DNA from: Lentisalinibacter sp035655155 | GTDB taxonomy: Bacteria; Pseudomonadota; Gammaproteobacteria; Steroidobacterales; Woeseiaceae | DNA length: 35,205 nt | Assembly (NCBI GenBank): GCA_035655155.1 | Contig: DASRVH010000147.1 | Location: 1 to 35,205, forward strand | Direction of reading: 5' to 3' | In this document: positions 7,395 to 14,439 of the stretch, one piece after another | How the letters are laid out: every line of letters starts with the position of its first letter | Position numbering within the stretch: the stretch's first letter is position 1 | Made by a program: the position numbers and the translations under genes | Notes under the pieces: generated by a model | Databases searched by the model: none | The model's input: only the letters and a program-made list of their open reading frames with translations | What the model was told of the DNA's origin: nothing

Positions 7395-8153
7395 ATGGCC
7401 ATGGTCAGGGAACACGACGCCCTCGTGCTGTTCTGCAAGCCGCCAGAGCGCTCCAAGCAGCGGCTCGTGCCCGCGCTGGGCGAGCGGCGCACCGCGGAGC
7501 TGGCCGGCCGGCTGCTGGACTGCGCGCTGGAGGACCTGGCGGGATGGCCGGGCAGCGCCGTCCTTGCGCCCGCCGATGTCGGCGACGGCGTGTGGGCCGC
7601 CGGCCTCGGCCTGGAGAGCGCCGGCATACTGTGCCAACGGGGCGGCAATCTCGGCGAGCGGCTGAACGACATCGACCTGCGGCTCCGCGACGAAGGTTAC
7701 AGAAAGCGTCTCTATATCGGCATCGACTGCCCGCTCCTCGGCGTCCCGTCACTGACGGCCGCGGCGAGCGCCCTGGACGAGGCGGACGTCGTGCTGGGCG
7801 CGGCGGAAGACGGCGGCGTGGTATTCATGGGCACCGGCCCGGGATGGCCGCCGCTGGCCGATCTGCCCTGGAGCACGGAGCGGCTCGCGGAGGCGCTGGC
7901 CGGGGCGTGCGAGGCCGCGGGCCTGCGGGTGCGCTGGCTGGGCCGGTGGCCGGACGTGGACCGGGCGGCAGACCTGGGCGCGCTGGCCGCCGCTCTCGGC
8001 GACGACGCCCGGCCGGCACGGCGGCGGCTGCGCGACTGGCTTGGCGATCGGCTGGACGATCGGGCGGACGATCGGGCGGACGACCGGCTGGAGGATGGGC
8101 TGGACGACCGATTGCAGCGGCAGGAATACGGACAACGACAGGACGGACAGTGA
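7395..8153 (+). CDS. TIGR04282/DUF2064-type glycosyltransferase-like protein
   Basis: This 252-residue protein has the CofC/nucleotidyltransferase-like fold of the 'transferase 1, rSAM/selenodomain-associated' family. Visible signatures are LFCKPPERSKQRLVPALG (11-29), GIDCPLL (109-115), VVLGAAEDGG (132-141) and WPDVDRAADL (185-194). Some relatives are annotated in arsenosugar biosynthesis. After residue ~214 it carries an odd tail of L/A-x-D-R units encoded by a 12-bp tandem repeat. The ATG at 7395 begins the homologous region; ATG 7401 is an alternative. The stop overlaps the GTG start of the VTT gene (GTGA). It is the first gene of a six-gene cluster. The exact substrate is unknown. Confidence 0.85.
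   Translation: MAMVREHDALVLFCKPPERSKQRLVPALGERRTAELAGRLLDCALEDLAGWPGSAVLAPADVGDGVWAAGLGLESAGILCQRGGNLGERLNDIDLRLRDEGYRKRLYIGIDCPLLGVPSLTAAASALDEADVVLGAAEDGGVVFMGTGPGWPPLADLPWSTERLAEALAGACEAAGLRVRWLGRWPDVDRAADLGALAAALGDDARPARRRLRDWLGDRLDDRADDRADDRLEDGLDDRLQRQEYGQRQDGQ
8050..8109 (+). repeat. 12-bp tandem repeat within a coding region
   Basis: Five in-frame 12-bp units related to GGCTGGACGATC and GGGCGGACGATC occur head to tail, with a decayed unit before them. They encode a charged tail of repeating D-R / D-D-R residues at the end of the glycosyltransferase-like protein. Because the period is a multiple of three, gain or loss of units keeps the frame and the GTGA coupling to the next gene. 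Confidence 0.85.
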
Positions 8154-8857
8154 ATTCACGCAAACGCATACTGATACTCGCGGCCGGTCTGCTGGCGCTC
8201 GCCGTGGCGGTCTATTTGCTGCCGGTCGGCCGCTGGCTGGAGGCGGTGATCGGCTGGATCGGGGCGCACCGCGAGACCGCGGGACTGGCATTCTTCGCCA
8301 CCTACGTGGTGGCCACGGTCTTCCTGATCCCCGGTTCCATTCTCACCGTGGCTGCGGGTTTCCTGTTCGGCGTGGTGATCGGCACCATCGTGGTCAGCAT
8401 CTCCAGCGTGGCCGGCGCGACCGCGGCGTTCCTGGTGGGCCGGTCGCTCGGCCGGGACTGGGTGCGGCGCAAGGTGGGCACCGACCGGCGCCTGGCCGCG
8501 GTGGACCGGGCCACGGAGGACCGCGGCTTCCTGATCGTCATGCTGCTCAGGCTCTCCCCCGTGTTCCCTTTCAACGCGCTGAACTATTTCCTCAGCCTGA
8601 CCGGAGTGAAGACCGTGCACTACGTGCTGGCCTCCTGGATCGGCATGCTGCCGGCCACCATCCTGTACGTCTACATCGGTTCGGCGGCACAGGACCTGGC
8701 GGCGCTGCTGGCCGGAGACTTCGGCACGGGCACGGCCGGCGACATCCTGTTCTTCGCCGGGCTCGGCGCCACCGCTCTGGTGACGGTACTGGTGACCCGG
8801 TTCGCCACCCGCGCGCTGCGCACCGAACTCGCCCGGGCCGAGGCGGCCGGGCCATGA
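8150..8857 (+). CDS. VTT-domain membrane protein (TVP38/TMEM64 family)
   Basis: This 235-residue inner-membrane protein starts at GTG 8150, overlapping the previous stop. There is an N-terminal membrane segment (7-26) and then a VTT/SNARE-associated domain. The domain includes FLIPGSILTVAAGFLFG (58-74), SVAGATAAFLVGR and LLRLSPVFPFNALNYFLSLTGV (122-143), whose re-entrant helices are typical of DedA/TVP38 proteins. A final segment spans about residues 195-217. Family members are linked to lipid scrambling or proton-coupled lipid-carrier transport. TVP38 proteins often adjoin or are fused to MerA-like reductases, as here. The stop overlaps the ATG of the next gene (ATGA at 8854). Confidence 0.88.
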   Translation: MNSRKRILILAAGLLALAVAVYLLPVGRWLEAVIGWIGAHRETAGLAFFATYVVATVFLIPGSILTVAAGFLFGVVIGTIVVSISSVAGATAAFLVGRSLGRDWVRRKVGTDRRLAAVDRATEDRGFLIVMLLRLSPVFPFNALNYFLSLTGVKTVHYVLASWIGMLPATILYVYIGSAAQDLAALLAGDFGTGTAGDILFFAGLGATALVTVLVTRFATRALRTELARAEAAGP

Positions 8858-10311
8858 GCGGCTATCCGGGCGCAGCCGCGGACCGGGAGTGGAAGAGCCT
8901 GGTCTTCCCGGCGGACTACCGCAACCCCGCACCGGCTGACCGCTACCACCTGGTAGTGATCGGCGCGGGCCCCGGCGGGCTCGTCACCGCCATCGGCGCG
9001 GCAGGACTCGGCGCCAGGGTCGCGCTGGTCGAGCGCCACGCGATGGGCGGCGACTGTCTTAATGCCGGCTGCGTGCCTTCGAAGGCGCTGCTGGCCATGG
9101 CGAAGCGGCGCCGCGCGAGCGGCGGCGAGCAGCCGGACTTCGACCAGGCCTTCGCCTGGCTGCGCTCGGTGCGCGCCGGGATCGCGCATCACGATTCGGT
9201 GGAGCGTTATGGCGAGGCGGGAGTGGACGTATTCCTCGGCGAGGCCCGCCTGCTCGACGGCCGCACCGTGGCCGTGGGCGATGACCGCCTGCGCGCGCGC
9301 TCCGTGGTCATCGCCACGGGCAGCCGCGCCGCCATGCCGCCAATCGACGGCCTGGCCGAGGCCAGCCCGCTCACCAACGAGACGTTCTTCGACCTGCGCG
9401 AGCAGCCCCGCCGGCTGGCGATCCTCGGCGCAGGGGCCGTCGGCTCGGAACTGGCACAGGCGATGGCGCTGCTGGGCACCGAAGTGCACCTGTTCGAGAT
9501 GGCCGACCGGCCGCTGGCGGCGGAGATTCCCGCTGCCGGCGAACTGGTCGCCGCCCGGCTCAGGGAAGACGGCGTCCACTGCCACTTCGGCGCCGCCGTC
9601 GAGTCGGTCCGGCGGCAGGACGGCGCGGTGACGGTCCGCGCGGGCGACGTCACCGCCGAGGCGGACACCGTGCTGGTCGCGCTCGGGCGCCGGCCCAACG
9701 TCGAGGGCCTGGACCTGGAGGCGGCCGGCGTGGACTACGATGCGCGGGACGGGATCCGTATCGACGAGCGGCTGCGCACGTCGAACCGCGCGGTTTATGC
9801 CATCGGCGACGTCGCCTCGCGGCAGCGCTACACCAGCAACGCGGACCGGCAGGCCCGCGTCGTCATCCGCAACGCGCTGTTCCCGGGCAGCGGCAAGATG
9901 GATTTCCGCCATGTGACCCGCTGCGTCTACACGCAGCCGGAGGTCGCCCACGTCGGCGCGGAGGAAACCGAACTCGCCGAGGACGGATTCGACGTCTACG
10001 AGGTCGAGTGGGGCGAGCTCGACCGGGGCCGCGCCACCGGCGATACAACGGGCTTCGCGCGGGTACTGACGGAGAAGGGCGGCGACCGGATACTCTCGGC
10101 GACGCTGGTGGGGAGCGACGCCGGCGAGCAGATCGCCCCGCTGTCCGTCCTGCTGGCCCGCGGCGAGGGATTGGGCGCGCTCGACCCGGCCGTGTTCGCC
10201 TACCCGACACGCGCGGAGTACCTGCGCCGCCTCGCCGACGCCTACAACCGCAGCCGGCTCACGCCGTTCGTCGCCAGGCTGTTCCGATTCTGGCTCCGGC
10301 TGCGCGGGTGA
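8854..10311 (+). CDS. MerA-like pyridine nucleotide-disulfide oxidoreductase
   Basis: This 485-residue class I flavoprotein disulfide reductase has the FAD-binding VIGAGPGG (35-42), the redox-active disulfide Cys68-x4-Cys73 in GGDCLNAGCVPSK, and a second Rossmann site LAILGAGAVGSE for NAD(P)H. The second FAD motif VYAIGD is followed by the dimerisation domain. Where glutathione reductase and lipoamide dehydrogenase have the catalytic HPT-x2-E motif, this protein has YPTRAEYL, so the His acid/base is replaced. It also lacks the N-terminal heavy-metal domain and C-terminal vicinal cysteines of true mercuric reductase, so mercury detoxification is unlikely. The ~30-residue N-terminal extension and ~20-residue basic C-terminal tail are characteristic of the TVP38-linked subgroup. 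The stop overlaps the next GTG start. Confidence 0.9.
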   Translation: MSGYPGAAADREWKSLVFPADYRNPAPADRYHLVVIGAGPGGLVTAIGAAGLGARVALVERHAMGGDCLNAGCVPSKALLAMAKRRRASGGEQPDFDQAFAWLRSVRAGIAHHDSVERYGEAGVDVFLGEARLLDGRTVAVGDDRLRARSVVIATGSRAAMPPIDGLAEASPLTNETFFDLREQPRRLAILGAGAVGSELAQAMALLGTEVHLFEMADRPLAAEIPAAGELVAARLREDGVHCHFGAAVESVRRQDGAVTVRAGDVTAEADTVLVALGRRPNVEGLDLEAAGVDYDARDGIRIDERLRTSNRAVYAIGDVASRQRYTSNADRQARVVIRNALFPGSGKMDFRHVTRCVYTQPEVAHVGAEETELAEDGFDVYEVEWGELDRGRATGDTTGFARVLTEKGGDRILSATLVGSDAGEQIAPLSVLLARGEGLGALDPAVFAYPTRAEYLRRLADAYNRSRLTPFVARLFRFWLRLRG

Positions 10312-11018
10312 GCGGCGAGCGCGTCGCCGTGATCATTCCCGTGCGTGGAGACGCGGGACCGCTGGCGGAGTTGCTGCGCCGCCTGGGGGACGAGCCGGAC
10401 GAGAAGATCGTGGTGAGCGCGGGCGACGACACGGCCGTCGAGCGCATCTGCGCGGAGGCGGCGGCCCGTTGCCTGACCGCCCGGACGGGGCGTGGGCCCC
10501 AGCAGCATGCAGGCGCGCTGGCGGCGGAGGCGGACTGGCTGTGGTTCCTGCATGCGGACGCGTTGCCCTGCCCCGGGTCGGTCGCCCGGATTCGCGAGGC
10601 CGGCGAGCGCGGCGCCGTGGGCGGCTATTTCCGCTTTCGCTTCCAGGGCCCGCAGACGGCCGGACGCCGGCTGCTGGCGGCGCTGATCAACGTCCGCGCC
10701 CGCTTCGGCATTCCCTACGGCGATCAGGGGCTGTTCTTCCGGCGCGACGTCTATCTGGGCTGCGGCGGCTTCCCCGACGAGCCGCTGTTCGAGGAGGTAC
10801 GTCTGGTCCGCCGGGCGCGGCGCCGGGGCCTGTTCGTGGGCCTGCCCTCGCCGCTCGGTGTCTCGCCCCGGCGCTGGGAGCGCGATGGCTGGATACGCCG
10901 CACGCTGGGCAACCGCATGCTCGCTTTGGGCTATGCTATGGGGTTTTCCCCGCGCCGCCTGGCGCGCTTGTACGAGAACCGAAAGGAGAACCGGGTCAAC
11001 CGGCAGACAGGATCATGA
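10308..11018 (+). CDS. TIGR04283-type family 2 glycosyltransferase
   Basis: This 236-residue GT-A fold protein matches the 'transferase 2, rSAM/selenodomain-associated' family. Its signatures are VAVIIPVRGD (6-15), the metal-site-like LHADALP (81-87), GIPYGDQGLFFRR (134-146), FEEVRLVRRARRRG and SPRRWERDG. It is shorter than classical GT2 enzymes and has no membrane segments. It normally travels with the TIGR04282 enzyme, as it does here three genes earlier. The GTG start at 10308 overlaps the preceding stop, and the ATGA at 11015 couples it to the following gene. The donor and acceptor are unknown. Confidence 0.87.
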   Translation: MSGERVAVIIPVRGDAGPLAELLRRLGDEPDEKIVVSAGDDTAVERICAEAAARCLTARTGRGPQQHAGALAAEADWLWFLHADALPCPGSVARIREAGERGAVGGYFRFRFQGPQTAGRRLLAALINVRARFGIPYGDQGLFFRRDVYLGCGGFPDEPLFEEVRLVRRARRRGLFVGLPSPLGVSPRRWERDGWIRRTLGNRMLALGYAMGFSPRRLARLYENRKENRVNRQTGS

Positions 11019-11410
11019 CCATCTACGCTGGCAATTCCTGGGCACTGAGACTCGCTTCCGGCTGGACCGGCCGCAGCGAGGACGACGCCGAAGTGCTCTA
11101 TCACCCCGAAGGCGCCGGCGCATTGCGCGTCAGCGCGGCGCGCAAAGACGACCCGGTCACGGACGAGGATCTGCAGGGCTTCGCGGTCCAGCACCCGCAG
11201 GAAGGCGCCGGTGTCGAGGCCGTGGAATGCGGCGAATTCCAAGGTTACCGGTACGAGATCGAGGGCGAGAGCGTTCTCGTGCGCCAGTGGTTCCTGCGGG
11301 CCGGCAACCTCGCGCTGTTCCTGACCTATAACTGCTCGCTGGAACACGCGGGCGAGGACGACGAAGCACTGGAAAACATGCTGGATACGCTGAGCCTCGT
11401 TGATGATTGA
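11015..11410 (+). CDS. Small protein of unknown function in the radical SAM cluster
   Basis: This 131-residue acidic soluble protein has no signal peptide or membrane helix. It appears to be alpha/beta, with strands such as WALRLASGWTG, GALRVSAAR, YRYEIEGESVLVRQWFLRAGNLALFLTYN, and a final helix (EDDEALENMLDTLSL). I do not recognise a named family. It sits between the glycosyltransferase and the radical SAM gene. It overlaps both: ATGA with the former and 8 bases with the latter. A role as a partner or substrate-handling subunit of one of those enzymes is a reasonable but unproven guess. GAAAGGAGAA lies ~25 bases upstream, too far to serve this start, so translation probably depends on coupling. 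Confidence 0.75.
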   Translation: MTIYAGNSWALRLASGWTGRSEDDAEVLYHPEGAGALRVSAARKDDPVTDEDLQGFAVQHPQEGAGVEAVECGEFQGYRYEIEGESVLVRQWFLRAGNLALFLTYNCSLEHAGEDDEALENMLDTLSLVDD

Positions 11411-12299
11411 ACGCCAGTCCCTGTACCGCACGCGCGGCGGCGAGCCGCGCGGCTATATCGACGCCCATGCGCTGGACGAGCTCTGGTTCCACACGGGCAC
11501 GGCCTGCAATCTGGCCTGCCCGTTCTGCCTGGAGGGCTCGAAGCCGGGCGACACGAGGCTGGACCGGATCACGCTGGAGGACGTGCGGCCCCTGATGGCG
11601 GAGGCGTGCGACCGGGGCGTACGGCAGTTCTCGTTTACGGGCGGCGAGCCGTTCATCGTCAAGGACTTCGTGCGCATCCTGCGCCATGCCGCCGCGCTGC
11701 GCCCCTGCCTGGTGCTGACCAACGGCACGGAACCGGTGCTGAAGCGGTTGCGCCAGATCGAGAGCCTGCGGGAGTGCGAACATCCGATCTCTTTCCGCGT
11801 CAGCATCGACTGGCCGGAGCGGGATCGTCACGATGCCGGTCGCGGCGCTGGCACTTTCGATCAGGCGCTGGACGGCATACGGTCTCTCGCGGCGCTGGGT
11901 TTTGGCGTCTCGGTGGCCCGCCAGGCGGAGAAAGACGAAGACAGCGCCGCGGCGGACGAAGTCTTCCGGGAGCTGTTCGCCGCCAACGGCATCGACCGCG
12001 ACACCCGCATCGTCTCATTCCCGGATTTCGGCACGCCGGGCAGCGCCTTCGACGTCCCGGAGATCACCGAGGACTGCATGACCCGCTACCACACGGAGGA
12101 GACCCGGCGCGGATTCATGTGCTCCTACTCGCGGATGGTGATCAAGAAGCGCGGGCGCATGCGGGTGTACGCCTGCACGCTGGTCGACGACGACGAGGAC
12201 TACGATCTCGGCGGCACCTTGGCGGCGGCCGACCGCCGCGTGCACCTGCGCCACCATCGCTGCTACAGCTGCTTCGCCTACGGCGCCTCCTGCAGTTGA
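11403..12299 (+). CDS. Radical SAM enzyme
   Basis: This 298-residue radical SAM protein has the cluster motif Cys35-x3-Cys39-x2-Cys42 in TACNLACPFC, and the SAM-binding GGEP at residues 80-83. A second Cys-rich region (Cys225, 240, 258, 287, 290 and 297), including RCYSCFAYGASCS at the very C-terminus, probably binds an auxiliary Fe-S cluster. Arsenosugar ArsS (rSAM/SeCys) proteins have a different motif and terminal domain, so this is a different type despite the 'selenodomain-associated' neighbours. The ATG at 11403 overlaps the previous gene by 8 bases. The TGA stop touches the left end of a 32-bp inverted repeat, so the extreme C-terminus may have been set by that element. The reaction is unknown. 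Confidence 0.88.
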   Translation: MIERQSLYRTRGGEPRGYIDAHALDELWFHTGTACNLACPFCLEGSKPGDTRLDRITLEDVRPLMAEACDRGVRQFSFTGGEPFIVKDFVRILRHAAALRPCLVLTNGTEPVLKRLRQIESLRECEHPISFRVSIDWPERDRHDAGRGAGTFDQALDGIRSLAALGFGVSVARQAEKDEDSAAADEVFRELFAANGIDRDTRIVSFPDFGTPGSAFDVPEITEDCMTRYHTEETRRGFMCSYSRMVIKKRGRMRVYACTLVDDDEDYDLGGTLAAADRRVHLRHHRCYSCFAYGASCS

Positions 12300-12416
12300 A
12301 GGTGCCGGACCGAACTTTTGCAACTTTCTGAACTTGTTGCCCAACGAATCGCGCGACCGCCCAACTCGCAAATACCGAAATGCAAGAAAGTTGCAAAAGT
12401 TCGGTCCGGCACCTTC
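12298..12416. repeat. Large perfect inverted repeat (32-bp arms, 55-bp spacer)
   Basis: The left arm 12298-12329 and the right arm 12385-12416 are exact reverse complements over 32 bases. The arms begin GAAGGTGCCGGACCG and end with an AT-rich half, far from local base use. The element lies between convergent genes, and its left end falls inside the TGA stop of the radical SAM gene. It could be a REP/BIME-like or MITE-like element, or a bidirectional transcription stop made of a long hairpin, but no U-tract follows. No transposase is visible. Confidence 0.9.
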
Positions 12417-12447
12417 TAGCCTTCTAGGGCACCTTCACACCTTCTAG
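12410..12447. repeat. Short direct repeats at the right edge of the inverted repeat
   Basis: CCTTCTAG occurs at 12412, 12420 and 12440, and CACCTTC at 12410, 12430 and 12438. The third CCTTCTAG contains the stop codon of the AgmX-like gene (12444-12446). This looks like slippage or repeated target duplication at the element edge. Confidence 0.75.
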
Positions 12448-13394
12448 GCGGGGAAGAAGTCGATGGGTTTGGTGGTCGTGACCGCTTCCACGTCTTTCGC
12501 GTCGAAGCGGAAGAGTTTGACGCGCTGGACGAGCTTGCGTTCGAGTTCATCGTCGCCGAGGTCGCTGGAGACGATGTCGCAGGCCGTGACCGCGCCCGAC
12601 GGCGCGATGGTCAGCCTCAGCACCAGCTTGCCCTGCAGCGTGGGATCGCGGCGCAGCGCACGGTTGTACAGCGCATAGATCGCACCCTTGTTGCGGTCGA
12701 AGACCAGCTCGATCTCTTCCCGGCTGCGCGACGCCTTGCCGCTGTCGCCGGTCCGCCGTGCCTCGCCCCCACCGCCGCCGACGCCGGCCACCGGGCTCTC
12801 CACCCTGGTGGTGTCCCGCGCGGCGAGTCCGCTGCCGCCGGTATTGCGTGACAGCGAAGCCGTATTGATGCCGGCGCTGCCGCCGGCCACGTTGGAAGTG
12901 ACCAGCGAACGCTCGTTGCTGGGCCCACTCCCCACCGACCCGGTCAGTTCCTTGTCTGCCTTGACGGCCGCCACCGCCTCGTTGTCGCGCAGATCCGCAA
13001 GCTCGTCCGCGAAGGGCAGCAGACCCGCCACCGAGGCTTTCTCCCGGGCCTGCTCCACCCGGTCGACCGGCTCCGGCTCCGGTTCGGGCTCCGGGACCAC
13101 CTCCTCGGGGACCGTCTCCTCGGCCACCACGGGCTCCGGCTCCTCGGGCTTGTCCTCGACCTTTGGCGGCGGCGGAGGCGGCGGCGTGCGATCCTCCATC
13201 ATCAGCTCGACGAAGCGCTCCGGAATCTCCTCCGCCTCGAAGGGATCGCGCTCCGGCACCGGCAGCCAGGGCCAGACGAGAGCCAGCAACAGCAGGGTGC
13301 CGCCCACGATCGACAGGATGCGCCGGAAGCGCCGCTCCTGCTCCGTCGAGACGGACCAGGGGAGTTCGTACTCTCTGTAGAACGGTATATCCAA
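12444..13394 (-). CDS. TonB-like energy transducer with AgmX/PglI C-terminal domain
   Basis: This protein has 316 residues if the TTG at 13394 is used. That start is chosen because GAGGGG precedes it; upstream codons lie inside exbD, and the next ATG would delete the membrane anchor. It has a cytoplasmic head (1-25), one membrane segment (about 26-46), seven consecutive prolines (71-77), a Pro/Glu-rich stretch and a Gly/Ser-rich spacer. The C-terminal domain (EEIELVFDRNKGAIYALYNRAL...FFPA) matches the AgmX/PglI or TonB-like type. It should span the periplasm and pass force from the TolQ/TolR motor to an outer-membrane or periplasmic partner. It is the last gene of the ten-gene operon, 10 bases after exbD. 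Confidence 0.85.
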   Translation of the reverse strand: MDIPFYREYELPWSVSTEQERRFRRILSIVGGTLLLLALVWPWLPVPERDPFEAEEIPERFVELMMEDRTPPPPPPPKVEDKPEEPEPVVAEETVPEEVVPEPEPEPEPVDRVEQAREKASVAGLLPFADELADLRDNEAVAAVKADKELTGSVGSGPSNERSLVTSNVAGGSAGINTASLSRNTGGSGLAARDTTRVESPVAGVGGGGGEARRTGDSGKASRSREEIELVFDRNKGAIYALYNRALRRDPTLQGKLVLRLTIAPSGAVTACDIVSSDLGDDELERKLVQRVKLFRFDAKDVEAVTTTKPIDFFPA

Positions 13395-13404
13395 GTCCGT
13401 CCCC

Positions 13405-13929
13405 TCAGGCGCCCTCGCCCACCATGGCGAGTTGTTCGGACGGCTTCTGCAGCACCGCCAGCGAGATGCGGCCGTAGTCCGCATCGCTGCACGTACGCAT
13501 CACCCGCTTCAGCAGGCTGTAGGAAATATCCCGGTCGCCCATGATCGTGACCTGGCGCTGGGCGATATCCTCTTCAGCCGTCTTCCTGAGCACGCGGTCG
13601 TTCTGCGATTGGAGAGCCGCCTTCAACGGCGCGATCACGTGTGCCTTCTGTGCCATGGCCTCGTCGATGGTGATCACCGGCGTTCCCTGCACCAGGATCT
13701 GCGTCTCGGAGACCAGTATCACCACCGCCTCTTCCGCCTTCTGTTCGGCGATGGACTCGGGCAGCTGCACGTCCTTGGCGTTCGGCAGCACCTCCACCTC
13801 GCTGGAATTCACCAGCAGGAAGAACACGAGGATGGTGAAAATATCCATCAGCGAGACCAGGTTCAGGCCCTTGGAGTCCTTGTAGCGCTTGTGGCGCCGG
13901 TCCATGCGTTTTGCGCGATCGGAATGCAT
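13405..13929 (-). CDS. ExbD/TolR-family protein, with conserved Asp
   Basis: This 174-residue inner-membrane protein has a basic cytoplasmic N-terminus, one membrane helix (about 22-41, LNLVSLMDIFTILVFFLLVN) and a periplasmic domain. Asp29 in the helix is the residue that carries protons in ExbD, TolR and MotB. The periplasmic part is longer than in TolR (KAEEAVVILVSETQILVQG and a final ~60 residues with DRDISYSLLKRVMRTC). It is the second of two ExbD-like genes behind a single ExbB. It starts 3 bases after the first one's stop, and a GGAG is visible upstream. It is presumed to form a heteromeric stator with ExbB and the Asn-bearing paralogue. Confidence 0.9.
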   Translation of the reverse strand: MHSDRAKRMDRRHKRYKDSKGLNLVSLMDIFTILVFFLLVNSSEVEVLPNAKDVQLPESIAEQKAEEAVVILVSETQILVQGTPVITIDEAMAQKAHVIAPLKAALQSQNDRVLRKTAEEDIAQRQVTIMGDRDISYSLLKRVMRTCSDADYGRISLAVLQKPSEQLAMVGEGA

Positions 13930-13932
13930 TGG

Positions 13933-14439
13933 TCAGGCTCCTTCCCGGCGTGCCACGGCATCGCCAATGGCGATCTCCGGGAACAGCTCGGCCTTGACGA
14001 GACTGCCGCCCCGCACCTGCTCGGCCACGCGCACCTTGTCGATCACCTGCACGATGACGTCATAGGAGATGTCCGGCTCCAGCAGCAGGGTCGCGTCCAG
14101 CTTTTCCGGGAAACGCGCCTTTATCTGCTGCAGCTTCTCAGCCATGGCCGGCAGGTCGTAGCCGCCTTCGGTGTTGGGGATACGCGATAGCAGGCCCTGG
14201 TTGCGGTCACCGATCTCGATCATGTCCGTTCGCACGGTGATCTCCAGTGTCAGCGTCTGCTGGGGTTCGGCGGCGACCTCGGAAGAGGAGCCCGGCAGGT
14301 TCAGTTCCAGAACCGCCAGTCGCGAGAACACCGCCGTAATCAGCAGAAACGGCACCAGGATCACCATCAGGTTCATGAACGCGGTGATGTTGAGCTCCGC
14401 CGTCTCGATGTGACGCCGGGGCCTGCGGTTGCGGATCAT
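13933..14439 (-). CDS. ExbD/TolR-family protein, Asp replaced by Asn
   Basis: This 168-residue protein has the same layout as its neighbour: basic N-terminus, one membrane helix (about 18-38, NITAFMNLMVILVPFLLITAV) and a periplasmic domain. At the position of the proton-carrying Asp it has Asn23 (FMNLMVIL instead of FVDVMLVL/LMDIFTIL), so it should not conduct protons itself. Its ATG overlaps the stop of exbB (ATGA at 14436-14439), so the two are made in step. An alternating ring or heterodimer of active and inactive ExbD subunits is the likeliest reading (inference). The rest of the fold looks intact, so it is not a pseudogene. Confidence 0.9.
   Translation of the reverse strand: MIRNRRPRRHIETAELNITAFMNLMVILVPFLLITAVFSRLAVLELNLPGSSSEVAAEPQQTLTLEITVRTDMIEIGDRNQGLLSRIPNTEGGYDLPAMAEKLQQIKARFPEKLDATLLLEPDISYDVIVQVIDKVRVAEQVRGGSLVKAELFPEIAIGDAVARREGA

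Noticed and set aside
8854..10311. Mercury resistance
   Set aside because: The MerA-like protein lacks the heavy-metal domain and C-terminal cysteine pair, and there is no merR, merT or merP nearby.
12297..12299. Selenocysteine read-through of the radical SAM TGA
   Set aside because: The family neighbours are called selenodomain-associated, so it was considered. The codons after TGA simply read the inverted repeat, with no conserved domain and no convincing SECIS-like stem at the right distance.
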